64,000 bases of DNA from Pseudoalteromonas denitrificans DSM 6059 (GTDB taxonomy: Bacteria; Pseudomonadota; Gammaproteobacteria; Enterobacterales; Alteromonadaceae): NCBI RefSeq assembly GCF_900112265.1, contig NZ_FOLO01000017.1:25305-89304 (forward strand), in the 5' to 3' direction. A program made the position numbers and the translations under genes. Below the pieces are notes generated by a model that worked only from the letters and a program-made list of their open reading frames with translations, was not told where the DNA came from and ran no database searches. Shown here in pieces: positions 27,972-36,760 of the stretch. The number at the start of each line of letters is the position of its first letter. The stretch's first letter is position 1.

Positions 27972-28874
27972 CTAATTTTTGATGATTTCAGTTTTCACCC
28001 ATGCCTCATCAAATTCAGCAACGATATTGGCCTTTCCAGTTTTATTATTGTTATTTGATGTGATAAGTCGTATGCCTCGGGTTTTAAACCCGACTTGTTC
28101 AGGGCTTTGAGATATTTTATATATACCACCAATATCTTGTTTTTCTATTTTCCCCAATGGCGCAGTACTTGCGTAAAGCGTCAACTTCTCCAAACCTAAA
28201 GGCGGCTCAACTAGCAACTCGAAGTTATCTTTTATATCGGGTACTTGATATGTAACAGAGCCATTAAAGTGATGTGAACTGCGATTTACATTAGGGAGTA
28301 TTTGCAGTAAATTACCACTGGCATCTTTATAGGTTAAGCGTCCGTAAAAAGGTTTATTTCCCTTTATATATATCTTCATATATTGGCCTAAGTGGTATTG
28401 TGCCTGGTCGGTCCAAACCTTCACCGTAAGAGGTGCCGTTGGATTGGTCATTAACAAGTCACCTTGACCTTGAGATAATAAAACAGGAAAAATTTCAGCC
28501 ATAATTGAAATTGAATAACACCTTTGTTTATCATCCCAAGTTTTATTATTTACAGATAAAACTTTCACCTCCGCCTCAGAAAATGATTTAATGATATCTT
28601 TTTCTAGTTCAAAGTTAGTAACTTGGGTTTGAACTTTTACATATGTTTTTGCAAATTCAACAGCTTGTCTTTTCGCATTTAACAAGGCTTGTGATTCTAT
28701 CTGCAATTTAGTGTGTTTTGCTGTTTTACAAGCCTCACCTTGTGCTTTTGTGATAGATGACTGTGCGGACATAACTTCAACAGATAGAAAAAATAAAACA
28801 AGCATACACAAGCAGTTAAGTCTGATTAAAAAAAAGTTAAGCTCCTTTTTTAAAATAAATATTTGTGGTCGCAT
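27972..28874 (-). CDS. DUF4384 domain exported protein
   Basis: The protein has 300 residues with an N-terminal hydrophobic signal (about 15-37). The DUF4384 domain spans about 145-235 (PLTVKVWTDQAQYHLGQYMKIYI, FYGRLTYKDASGNLLQILPN). The N-terminal part resembles LPP20-type domains (ALLNAKRQAVEFAKTYV). It begins 4 bp after the barrel gene and is last in an operon with the caspase-like gene. DUF4384 is repeatedly found beside or fused to caspase and kinase domains; its function is not known. Confidence 0.75.
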   Translation of the reverse strand: MRPQIFILKKELNFFLIRLNCLCMLVLFFLSVEVMSAQSSITKAQGEACKTAKHTKLQIESQALLNAKRQAVEFAKTYVKVQTQVTNFELEKDIIKSFSEAEVKVLSVNNKTWDDKQRCYSISIMAEIFPVLLSQGQGDLLMTNPTAPLTVKVWTDQAQYHLGQYMKIYIKGNKPFYGRLTYKDASGNLLQILPNVNRSSHHFNGSVTYQVPDIKDNFELLVEPPLGLEKLTLYASTAPLGKIEKQDIGGIYKISQSPEQVGFKTRGIRLITSNNNNKTGKANIVAEFDEAWVKTEIIKN

Positions 28875-28878
28875 TTTA

Positions 28879-30141
28879 TTAAAACTCCAATCTTAAACCC
28901 GCATTAAATTGCATTTGCTCTATTAAGTTTTTATTAAACTCCTCATCAATACTGGCAAAAATAGTCCAACCATTAGGTAAAACGGCGACAAGCCCAATTC
29001 CAGCCCTACCATATTGTTTATCTATTTCATCACCCAAAACAGTAAATTCAGCGCCACTGGTATCAGAAATAAAACGAGATTGAGTTGATTGCTTTTTAGA
29101 CTCAAGCAGGTTTTCATATTCAGCAAAAATTTGAGGTACAATAACAGCACTACTTGTATTGATAGCGTAAGAATACTTTAAACCTAAAGTTAAGAGTGTT
29201 TCATTTTCTTTTTTACCTGCTACTTGCATCGCAAATCCTGAACCGCCAGTCTCTGAATAAGCATCTATTTTAGACTTTTGGTAATTAATTCTGCTATATG
29301 CTTGATAGTTATGCCCACTTATTGAATAGTCCCACCCAATACCTAACCCTAAAGCGAGCTGCTTACCTGAGGAGTCTGCGTCAGTGACAACATCTAAGGT
29401 CGGAATTGTTCTAGTACTTTCTTGAAATAATGCCACTCTTGAAAAATTATAATCACTCCACGAATAAGAGATCAGCGCATCAAAATAAAAAGATTCATTT
29501 ATATTTTTTGTAGTGAACAAATTTAAGCTGATGGTATCTGCCGAACTTTCTCCCTCGGTATTACCAGGATCAAAATTACGTCCCGCTAAATCGGCGTCAA
29601 ATTTTGTATCATCATTTTCAAAACTGAGCATAGAACCGACAATCCAATCATCAGCTAAACGATAATCAACACCTGCTTGAAACTTAATAGAGTCGGTATT
29701 GTAACCTCTCTCTAACTCCGTTAATTCATGCTCTAAATCTGAGTTTCCACCACCGAATAATAAACTGATACCAGCTAATTGAAATCTATCCATTGTACTT
29801 TGAGAGTGTTGCGCCTGTTTCATACTTGTTTTATTTTTATCTCTTTGCTGTTTCATCTTTTCTTGCAAAGCTTTTATTCTGGAGCGTGTTTGAGCCAGTG
29901 CATTTGCCATGTTACTTAAAGACTGAGTTGGATTTAAAGAGTCTTCACTATCTCCTGACAAATCACCATTTTGAGAATCTACATTACAACGTTTATCAAG
30001 ATCTGATCCCGTTTGCGCTGTGTTACAAGCTACAAATAAAAAATCTTGAAATTCAGGCGATGCAGCTTGTACTGGTATGAAATACATACTCGAAAAACCA
30101 ATAAACATAAAAGCCATTACATCTTGTTTTTTAACAATCAT
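28879..30141 (-). CDS. Autotransporter-type outer-membrane beta-barrel protein
   Basis: The protein has 420 residues: signal peptide (about 1-27), a short Cys-containing segment (VACNTAQ...KRCNVDS), a coiled-coil of about 40 residues (MANALAQTRSRIKALQEKMKQ), then a barrel of about 270 residues ending in LRLEF. The barrel resembles autotransporter domains, but the passenger is almost absent. It lies between the caspase-like gene (27 bp) and the DUF4384 gene (4 bp). It may present or export the protease; that is inference. Confidence 0.75.
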   Translation of the reverse strand: MIVKKQDVMAFMFIGFSSMYFIPVQAASPEFQDFLFVACNTAQTGSDLDKRCNVDSQNGDLSGDSEDSLNPTQSLSNMANALAQTRSRIKALQEKMKQQRDKNKTSMKQAQHSQSTMDRFQLAGISLLFGGGNSDLEHELTELERGYNTDSIKFQAGVDYRLADDWIVGSMLSFENDDTKFDADLAGRNFDPGNTEGESSADTISLNLFTTKNINESFYFDALISYSWSDYNFSRVALFQESTRTIPTLDVVTDADSSGKQLALGLGIGWDYSISGHNYQAYSRINYQKSKIDAYSETGGSGFAMQVAGKKENETLLTLGLKYSYAINTSSAVIVPQIFAEYENLLESKKQSTQSRFISDTSGAEFTVLGDEIDKQYGRAGIGLVAVLPNGWTIFASIDEEFNKNLIEQMQFNAGLRLEF

Positions 30142-30168
30142 AATAATTCTCCTAAAATTTTTGATGCA

Positions 30169-31824
30169 TCAATTTATTAACTTATAAAATACAAAATCAC
30201 CTGTTTCATGGCCTGCAAATTTTAAAGGTGCATATTCAGGTACTTGCTCAAAACCAACTTTGCTCACATTCGACTTTACATGAGGTAAAATAGCTTGAAA
30301 AAGCGCATAGCCAGTCAAAACACCTTTATTATTTTTTAGGGCTTGAATAAGTTCAGCAGCAAAAACAGAATTTTCACCATTTATACTATCTAGTACAGGC
30401 GCAATACCACCCGAAGTAAAAGCAATACGACTTTTGGCATCCGATAAAGAATTAAGCAGCTCAAGTTTATTATTTATTTTAGTTGCATTATCAATCACAC
30501 CAAGAGCTGAACGCGACATCATGCCGGAATAACACGAGTCAGCAATGATCAATAGTTGTTTAGCAGGCATGATATTTAACATATCCGTCACCATAATGTT
30601 TGAAATCCAATTAGCAGGGCTGTTTAGCTCTGCGTCTATGGGTAACCAATAGCCCCTTCTATTAATATTGTCTAACTGTCCGTGTCCCGCATAATAAATT
30701 AATAAATGTGTATCATCTGAAAAGTTCTGTTTAAGATCATTTAATGCCGACACTATTTGGTACCTGTCAACATCTATCATCATGGTTGTAGAGAAACCAT
30801 ATAAGCTTTTTAATACCTGATTGATAGCTTTGGCATCTTTAGTCGCAGTATTTAAAATAGGTAAACTTTTATAATTATTATTGCCTATGATCAAAGCATG
30901 ATATTTTTTTTGGTTATAGTTTTTTTGATTAAATATCATGCCCAATTCTTTGTACTCTTGTAACGCTATATTTTGACTAGACTGGTTTAAAGGAAATGTC
31001 AGCATGCTTTTATTGTTAAATTCATCAATCGCTGTAATTTTTATATCAACTAAATTTGATAAAACGTACCCTTTAAACATTGAACCCATTAACTTTACTG
31101 GCTTTTGATTGATCAAAACTTGCTTAATAGCATGAGGAGACTGCACTTGCCCTATAATTAAAGTTTCTTTTGCTGGTTCATTTGGTTTTGAAGTAACAAT
31201 TCTAATACCTCTTTGATCTAATTCAGGCTCTATAATTAATATTGTCGCATTTGCATTATGAGGTTTTATTTTAGATTTTAATTGCGGTGATACGCCTTTA
31301 ATATTTGATGCTTGCTGATACCAAAATAGTGCCATTTTTTTATCTTGCATTAAGCCAAGGCCTTGCTCAAATAAATGACCTAGGTTAATCTGCGCACGTG
31401 AAAAACCTTGCTCTGCAGCTTTTAAATACCAGTGAGCAGCACTGATAAAATCAGGTTCTATGCCTAAGCCTTTCTCATACATTTCTCCTAAATAAGTTTG
31501 TGCTTTGGCATCTCCTTCTTTAGCTAACGGTAACCAAACTTTTAATGTACTTGCATTATTGGCTCTATCAAAAGCAACATATTCACCACCTCTTATTTCA
31601 CATTCACTGGCACTGGTTTTAATTGCTTTACGAGCAGCAGCATAGGTCATTGATCCTAAGCGTCTCACTTGGCTAGGTAATAAACAATCAACTACCATAA
31701 ATGAAGCTATTTGTTGCTTTTCATTAGATTGAGCATGCAGTGAGAAGGATATAAAATACAAAAAATACGTTAGCAAAATAAAGCTAATGGTAGGAAAAGA
31801 AGAAAAGTAACATTTAAAATTCAT
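30169..31824 (-). CDS. Secreted caspase-like (C14) protease with Sel1 repeats
   Basis: A signal peptide (about 8-32) is followed by a unique segment, two Sel1-like repeats (AQTYLGEMYEKGLGIEPDF and AQINLGHLFEQGLGLMQD), a beta-rich linker and a C14 caspase domain. The catalytic dyad is visible: His381 in YYAGHGQ and Cys431 in ADSCYSG. The frame could open at 31860, but ATG 31824 starts directly at the signal peptide and has an AAGG upstream, so I use it (551 residues). It heads an operon with the barrel and DUF4384 genes. Bacterial caspase homologues usually cut after Lys/Arg or Asp; specificity is not readable here. Confidence 0.82.
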   Translation of the reverse strand: MNFKCYFSSFPTISFILLTYFLYFISFSLHAQSNEKQQIASFMVVDCLLPSQVRRLGSMTYAAARKAIKTSASECEIRGGEYVAFDRANNASTLKVWLPLAKEGDAKAQTYLGEMYEKGLGIEPDFISAAHWYLKAAEQGFSRAQINLGHLFEQGLGLMQDKKMALFWYQQASNIKGVSPQLKSKIKPHNANATILIIEPELDQRGIRIVTSKPNEPAKETLIIGQVQSPHAIKQVLINQKPVKLMGSMFKGYVLSNLVDIKITAIDEFNNKSMLTFPLNQSSQNIALQEYKELGMIFNQKNYNQKKYHALIIGNNNYKSLPILNTATKDAKAINQVLKSLYGFSTTMMIDVDRYQIVSALNDLKQNFSDDTHLLIYYAGHGQLDNINRRGYWLPIDAELNSPANWISNIMVTDMLNIMPAKQLLIIADSCYSGMMSRSALGVIDNATKINNKLELLNSLSDAKSRIAFTSGGIAPVLDSINGENSVFAAELIQALKNNKGVLTGYALFQAILPHVKSNVSKVGFEQVPEYAPLKFAGHETGDFVFYKLIN

Positions 31825-31923
31825 TTTGCCTTTGACCAATACATGTGACGAGAGCACCACATTCAGTTTAGTCGTTATTTTATTTTTTAGTTATATCTTC
31901 AGAGTCTTTCAAAATACAAGTAT

Positions 31924-31958
31924 AAAAAAATCCCTACAATACATTGCAGGGATTTTTT
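31924..31958. terminator. Bidirectional terminator behind amtB
   Basis: The hairpin (AAAAAATCCCT ... AGGGATTTTTT, with CAAT/ATTG pairing near the loop) lies just after the amtB stop on the minus strand. A-runs and T-runs flank it. Confidence 0.85.
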
Positions 31959-31972
31959 AAACGTGAAACTTT

Positions 31973-33214
31973 TTATCGCATAGTTACAAATTCGGGATAG
32001 GCATCAATACCACAATCATGTTGATCCATACCATTAAGCTCTTCCTCTTCACCAACACGTATTCCCATCGTTTTTTTAATAATCATCCAAGTAATAAATG
32101 AAGTCACAAATACAAAACTAAATATACATACAATGCCAATTAACTGATTTACTAGCGTGGCATCCGCATTTGACACGGGCACTAATAATAAACCTAAAAT
32201 ACCACATACACCGTGAACTGAAATTGCACCAACAGGGTCATCAATTTTGATTTTGTCTAACATTACAATACTCAATACAACGAGAGATCCCCCTAAAGCA
32301 CCTAATAATAGTGATAAAACAGGTGAAGGGGATGCTGGATCGGCTGTAATAACAACTAAACCTGCTAATGCACCATTAAGTACCATAGTTAAATCAGCTT
32401 TACCCCACTGTAATTTACATACAAGTAATGCTGCAATTGCGCCTGCAGCAGCTGCTGCATTGGTATTAACCATAATTTTACCAATTGCAGATGCATTTTC
32501 CATATCAGATAAAAGTAATTGTGAACCACCATTAAAACCAAACCAACCCATCCACAAAATAAATGTGCCTAAAGTAGCAAGCGGCAAATTAGAACCTGGG
32601 ATCGGATAGATAGCACCATTTTTACCGTATTTACCTCTACGAGCGCCTAATAAAATAACCCCCGATAATGCAGCAGCTGCACCTGCCATATGTACTATGC
32701 CAGAACCTGCAAAATCAACAAAACCAGTGCCTGACTCAGAACTTAATGTTGATAAAAAACCGCCCCCCCAAGTCCAGTAACCTTCTAGCGGATATATAAA
32801 ACCCGTTAATACAACAGTAAAAACCAAGAATGACCACAATTTCATACGCTCAGCCACAGCACCCGAGACAATTGACATAGCTGTTGCTACAAAAACAACT
32901 TGAAAGAAAAAGTCAGATTCGAGAGAGTGTGTTGCATCCTTAGCTTGTGTTCCCATCAAACCACCAAAACTAGGAATAATACCGCCACTCATATTATCAA
33001 CATACATAATGTTATAACCCACCAATAAAAACATAGTGCAGGCTATCGCATATAAAACAATATTTTTTGTTAATATTTCAGTGGTGTTTTTAGAGCGAAC
33101 TAAACCCGCCTCTAACATGGCAAAACCTGCTGCCATCCACATCACTAAGATCCCTGATATTAAAAAGTAAAAAGTATCTAAGGCAAATTTGAGTTCTAAT
33201 ACTGTGTTTTCCAT
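31973..33214 (-). CDS. amtB: Ammonium transporter
   Basis: The protein has 413 residues and about 11 membrane helices. Amt-family signatures are visible: GAVAERMKLWSF, FVDFAGSGIVHMAGAAAALSG and GWFGFNGGS. The C-terminal tail (GVREEEE-type, here GIRVGEEEELNGMDQHDCG) fits PII binding. It follows glnK by 11 bp in the conserved glnK-amtB operon, so it is expected to be regulated by nitrogen limitation. Confidence 0.95.
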   Translation of the reverse strand: MENTVLELKFALDTFYFLISGILVMWMAAGFAMLEAGLVRSKNTTEILTKNIVLYAIACTMFLLVGYNIMYVDNMSGGIIPSFGGLMGTQAKDATHSLESDFFFQVVFVATAMSIVSGAVAERMKLWSFLVFTVVLTGFIYPLEGYWTWGGGFLSTLSSESGTGFVDFAGSGIVHMAGAAAALSGVILLGARRGKYGKNGAIYPIPGSNLPLATLGTFILWMGWFGFNGGSQLLLSDMENASAIGKIMVNTNAAAAAGAIAALLVCKLQWGKADLTMVLNGALAGLVVITADPASPSPVLSLLLGALGGSLVVLSIVMLDKIKIDDPVGAISVHGVCGILGLLLVPVSNADATLVNQLIGIVCIFSFVFVTSFITWMIIKKTMGIRVGEEEELNGMDQHDCGIDAYPEFVTMR

Positions 33215-33225
33215 TATCTTATCCC

Positions 33226-33564
33226 CTAAATCGCTTCATCATCTAATTCACCAGTGCGAATACGTACAATTTGCTCTAAGTCATAAACAAATATTTTGCC
33301 ATCACCAATTTTTCCAGTTGAAGCAACACTCGTTATAACCTCAATAACACGTTCAACATTTTCACTGCGAGTTGCTATTTCTAGTTTTATTTTTGGAATA
33401 AAATCAACTTGATATTCTGCTCCACGGTAAAGTTCAGTATGACCACGTTGACGCCCAAATCCCTTAACATCAACAACTGTCATGCCCTCTATACCTAAAT
33501 CTGAAAGCGCCTCTCTAACATCATCAAGTTTGAAAGGCTTAATAATTGCACTGATCATTTTCAT
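33226..33564 (-). CDS. glnK: Nitrogen regulatory protein PII (GlnK)
   Basis: A frame opens at 33585, but the ATG at 33564 has an AAGGGG Shine-Dalgarno and gives the usual 112 residues beginning MKMISAIIKPFKLDDVREAL. The T-loop contains the uridylylation Tyr in LYRGAEYQVDF, and the C-terminus has GDGKIFVYDLEQIVRIRTGE. PII binds ATP/ADP and 2-oxoglutarate and gates AmtB. Confidence 0.95.
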   Translation of the reverse strand: MKMISAIIKPFKLDDVREALSDLGIEGMTVVDVKGFGRQRGHTELYRGAEYQVDFIPKIKLEIATRSENVERVIEVITSVASTGKIGDGKIFVYDLEQIVRIRTGELDDEAI

Positions 33565-33667
33565 GATAAATCCCCTTATTCTCAATGAGCATCACTTACC
33601 TGCACTTGAGTTTTAGTTATTAACTTTTAATTATTTTGTAACTAACTGTATTATTGATTTAACTAAT

Positions 33668-33682
33668 CCAACCTTTATGCCA
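33668..33682 (-). promoter_or_regulatory. Candidate sigma-54 promoter of glnK-amtB
   Basis: On the minus strand TGGCATAAAGGTTGGA matches the -24/-12 pattern (TGGCAC N5 TTGCA) with correct spacing but with GG instead of GC at -12. The start would be near 33656, about 92 nt before the glnK ATG. Confidence 0.5.
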
Positions 33683-33743
33683 CAACTAAAAGCAGTATAT
33701 TTTCAACCGGTTAAGATGTAGTTGAATACTTAAAAACTTTAAG

Positions 33744-33783
33744 TTGCACCAATTAGATGCATAAAAAAACACCATTGGTGCAA
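33744..33783. promoter_or_regulatory. Candidate NtrC enhancer region
   Basis: TGCACCAATTAGATGCA (33745-33761) matches the NtrC site TGCACC-N5-GGTGCA with one mismatch. A second half site, GGTGCA, lies at 33777-33782, and the outer arms TTGCACCAAT / ATTGGTGCAA are a perfect 10-bp inverted repeat. The site is about 97 bp upstream of the predicted sigma-54 start, a normal enhancer distance. Confidence 0.55.
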
Positions 33784-33922
33784 TAAATTGATAATGAAAT
33801 TAGGAATTCAGATACAAACAAGGTGGGATATGGCATTATTTAGCAAAACATTTCATTAGCAATGAATAGCATTTGGGTTTCAAATACACCTGATAATAAA
33901 AATAAAAGGATTCTAATTTTTA

Positions 33923-35002
33923 ATGAGTTACTGGATCATTCAGGCAATAGCAGCATGTTTGTTATTTGCAGTTCAATTTACGCCAGCAAGACATTACAAA
34001 TTTTCTCTTTATCCTGAGTGGGCTGTATTCACACTTTTTATTATAAATGCAGCCATATTCATATGTTTAACACATTTTGTGATCCGAGCAGCGGTAAAAT
34101 ATCAACAACACGCAGCGATAGCAGGAAAAAAGCTATTTGCGACTGTTGTTATCTGTATTTTACTGTCATGTTTAATAGACGTTGCTTTAACAGTCAATTT
34201 ACAAGCTTGGCTTACTCCTGCACTAGATGAAACAACTAAAGCACTACGCTTAGGAACAGAATATAAATACTATTTAAATGAGTTAGGCGCTGATACACCT
34301 AGATGGAGATTTACACAAATACTCGCATCTTTATTAGGTGTTACCTTTTTATATGGCAGCTGGAGCACATTTTATTTCTTCTTAACAAGCATGAGAAGCC
34401 GAATACAAATAAAAGAAAAGGTGAAATCTGGCCAGCTTGCTTTACTTATGAGCCAACTAAATCCACATTTTTTATTTAATTCAATGAATAGTATTCGTGG
34501 AATGATTTTTGAAGATAAACAGTTAGCAAAAGAACTTGTTGATAAACTTACAGAGCTATTTAGATATAATTTAAGCTCAAATCAAAAGATCACAGAATCA
34601 TTAGAAGACGAGCTGCGAGTTTGTGAGTTCTATCTAGATATAGAACAAACCAGATTAGAAGAACGCCTTTTAATCGAAATATTTATTGAACCTGATACTT
34701 TAACTTTACAAGTGCCTACCATGGGATTGCTTACATTATTAGAAAATGCCATAAAACATGGCATAGCGCCTAGGGTAGAGCAAAGCTTACTCACGATAAA
34801 AACATATCAAACCGATACATATTGGCATTTAGCTGTAACAAATCCGCTTTACCACGGTAGTTATAAAGCACCTGGAACAGGAACTGGCCTGACAAATTTA
34901 AAACAAAGGTTAAATCTTATGTATGGTGAAAATGCCAGTATAGATATCAATAAAACACCTGACTCTTTCTCTGCAATACTTACTTTGCCATTAAAAGGCT
35001 AA
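33923..35002 (+). CDS. LytS/YehU-type sensor histidine kinase, intact
   Basis: The protein has 359 residues, about four membrane helices in the first 160 residues, then a His_kinase domain with the phosphoacceptor His182 in LNPHFLFNSMNSIRGMIFED. The ATP-binding part keeps the N-box (LLENAIKHG) and the G-box (GTGTGLTNLKQRLNLMYG). It is first in a cluster of three related kinase genes and a LytTR regulator. It has no recognisable extracellular sensing domain, so the signal is probably perceived in the membrane. Confidence 0.9.
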   Translation: MSYWIIQAIAACLLFAVQFTPARHYKFSLYPEWAVFTLFIINAAIFICLTHFVIRAAVKYQQHAAIAGKKLFATVVICILLSCLIDVALTVNLQAWLTPALDETTKALRLGTEYKYYLNELGADTPRWRFTQILASLLGVTFLYGSWSTFYFFLTSMRSRIQIKEKVKSGQLALLMSQLNPHFLFNSMNSIRGMIFEDKQLAKELVDKLTELFRYNLSSNQKITESLEDELRVCEFYLDIEQTRLEERLLIEIFIEPDTLTLQVPTMGLLTLLENAIKHGIAPRVEQSLLTIKTYQTDTYWHLAVTNPLYHGSYKAPGTGTGLTNLKQRLNLMYGENASIDINKTPDSFSAILTLPLKG

Positions 35003-35006
35003 CTGC

Positions 35007-36068
35007 ATGAAGTTCACTTATATCACAAGTGTTGGTAAAAACTACTGGAAATACCAAGGCTTATTCATATTGTTTTATGCTATTAGCCAAACCTTTTCTA
35101 ATTTAAAAATGCTATCGCCCATAGCAGATCATGCATATATTATTTCTTACACTGGCATCAGTGTTTTTGGTTTGTTTTTTAGCTGTCATTTTATTGCTAG
35201 AGGTATTTACAAATACGCAGAACAGAAAAATAATAATCTTTTCAAAAATATTTTGTGGTTAATAATAAACTCATTCGCTTCAACTGCGGTTTATTTATTA
35301 ATTGATGCAGGATACTTCCTTTTTGGCCCAACACCTTATAGCTTTAATGACATTTTTGAACTCGTTTTTTTTAAACATACACAGGGTATGTCATTATCAA
35401 TAAAGTTATTAAATGTCTGGATTTCCTACTGGGTTGCATTTTCTACTTGGCTTATAATTTATAGTTTTATCTCTTCCAGCCGATTCTACAAAAAACTAAA
35501 GGAACAAAACGATAGCCAAGAATTAAAACTGTTACTCAATCAAATCAATCCAGAGTTTTTATATGCAACGATGGACGCAATTAAAATAGCGATCGATAAA
35601 GATACAGAACTAGCAGCAAATATAGTCACTCAGGCATCTGAGCTATTTAGATATAACTTAATATCAAGTAAGGCAAATCATGCCAATATTGAGCAAGAAT
35701 TAAATAGCTTGAATAACTACTTAAATTTATTAAAAGAACAAAAACGCTCACCCAATGACATACATATTTCACTCAATAACCAAGAAGATATTCCTAATTT
35801 ACCGGCTATGAGCATGATTTTTATGTTATCTCATATTTTAAACAATGCAAAAAGCCAAACACATGCATTAACCATTCAAGGGGGTATCATAGATAAACAT
35901 TATCAAATTGAAATGTTACATACATCAGCAAAAAAATATCAAACAGATATCAGTTATTTAAAGAACTTACGTCTTAGGTTAAAGCAAATGTACCAAAACA
36001 AAGCAACATTATTAGTGAAAAAAGATAGGCAAAGCCATAAACTCATTTTGTTATTACCTTTAATATGA
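35007..36068 (+). CDS. Degenerate LytS-type kinase lacking the phosphoacceptor His
   Basis: The protein has 353 residues, with the same layout as its upstream paralogue: four or so membrane helices and a His_kinase-like region. The key motif reads NQINPEFLYATMDAI, so Glu183 replaces the phosphoacceptor His. The N-box is altered (ILNNA instead of LLENA) and the Gly-rich G-box is absent (SYLKNLRLRLKQMYQ). The frame is full length without disruption, which argues for a functional pseudokinase rather than a pseudogene. It starts 4 bp after the first kinase. Confidence 0.85.
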   Translation: MKFTYITSVGKNYWKYQGLFILFYAISQTFSNLKMLSPIADHAYIISYTGISVFGLFFSCHFIARGIYKYAEQKNNNLFKNILWLIINSFASTAVYLLIDAGYFLFGPTPYSFNDIFELVFFKHTQGMSLSIKLLNVWISYWVAFSTWLIIYSFISSSRFYKKLKEQNDSQELKLLLNQINPEFLYATMDAIKIAIDKDTELAANIVTQASELFRYNLISSKANHANIEQELNSLNNYLNLLKEQKRSPNDIHISLNNQEDIPNLPAMSMIFMLSHILNNAKSQTHALTIQGGIIDKHYQIEMLHTSAKKYQTDISYLKNLRLRLKQMYQNKATLLVKKDRQSHKLILLLPLI

Positions 36069-36201
36069 CAAAACCATTAAACACCGATATTAGCCATTTA
36101 TCATTTAACATTTGGAAATTAGCAATTTTAAATTTAGACTGAGTTTTAAATAAAAAACGCATTCGCAGTACAATTTTGAGAAAATATGGATAAAGCTATT
36201 T

Positions 36202-36753
36202 ATGTTCAATAAACAACCTGACTCTGCACTTAATCCACATTTCATATTTAATAGTATGAATGCTATTCGCTATACTATTTTTGAAGATCAAGAAAAAGCC
36301 AGTGAACTACTTAGTGAACTCGCGCATCTATTACGATACAAATTATCTGATGGGAAAATAGCCACATCTATCGCAGAAGAACTAAGTCATATCACACAAT
36401 ATTTAAGCCTTGAAAAACTCAGATTAGAAGAAAGAATAAATATCACACTGAAAGGCACTGAAATTGGAAATGACTTTAAACTTCCCTGCTCTATCTTATT
36501 ACCAATAGTTGAAAAATTATTGCATGAAAAAGATGTGTACTCAGTCTTTGAAAATACACTAAGTTTAGTCTGTACTAAAATAGATTCAGGTTTATTATTT
36601 TCGTTATGCTTAGAACAATCACCAAAATTAAAACAAGGTAACATTAATTTTAGCAATGAACTGACTCCATTAGATGGCATTGTTAAATACCAATTAAACC
36701 AAGAATTAACCCCTAACAGCTACAAGATGGAGTTAAAGCTAGATAAGCTTTAA
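36202..36753 (+). CDS. Soluble, truncated LytS-type phosphotransfer protein
   Basis: The protein has 183 residues, no membrane segment, and starts almost directly at the His motif: ALNPHFIFNSMNAIRYTIFED with His13, followed by the ELAHLLRYKL helix. The C-terminal half is a decayed ATPase domain (N-box Asn lost, IVEKLLHEK; no G-box). It retains the His but probably cannot bind ATP. It precedes the LytTR regulator by 7 bp. A phosphorelay or dimerisation partner is inferred. Confidence 0.8.
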   Translation: MFNKQPDSALNPHFIFNSMNAIRYTIFEDQEKASELLSELAHLLRYKLSDGKIATSIAEELSHITQYLSLEKLRLEERINITLKGTEIGNDFKLPCSILLPIVEKLLHEKDVYSVFENTLSLVCTKIDSGLLFSLCLEQSPKLKQGNINFSNELTPLDGIVKYQLNQELTPNSYKMELKLDKL

Positions 36754-36760
36754 ATAAAAC

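Noticed and set aside
35007..36068. Second LytS-type gene as a pseudogene
   Set aside because: It is full length, uninterrupted, has a normal start spacing and keeps the membrane part; loss of the His fits a pseudokinase better.
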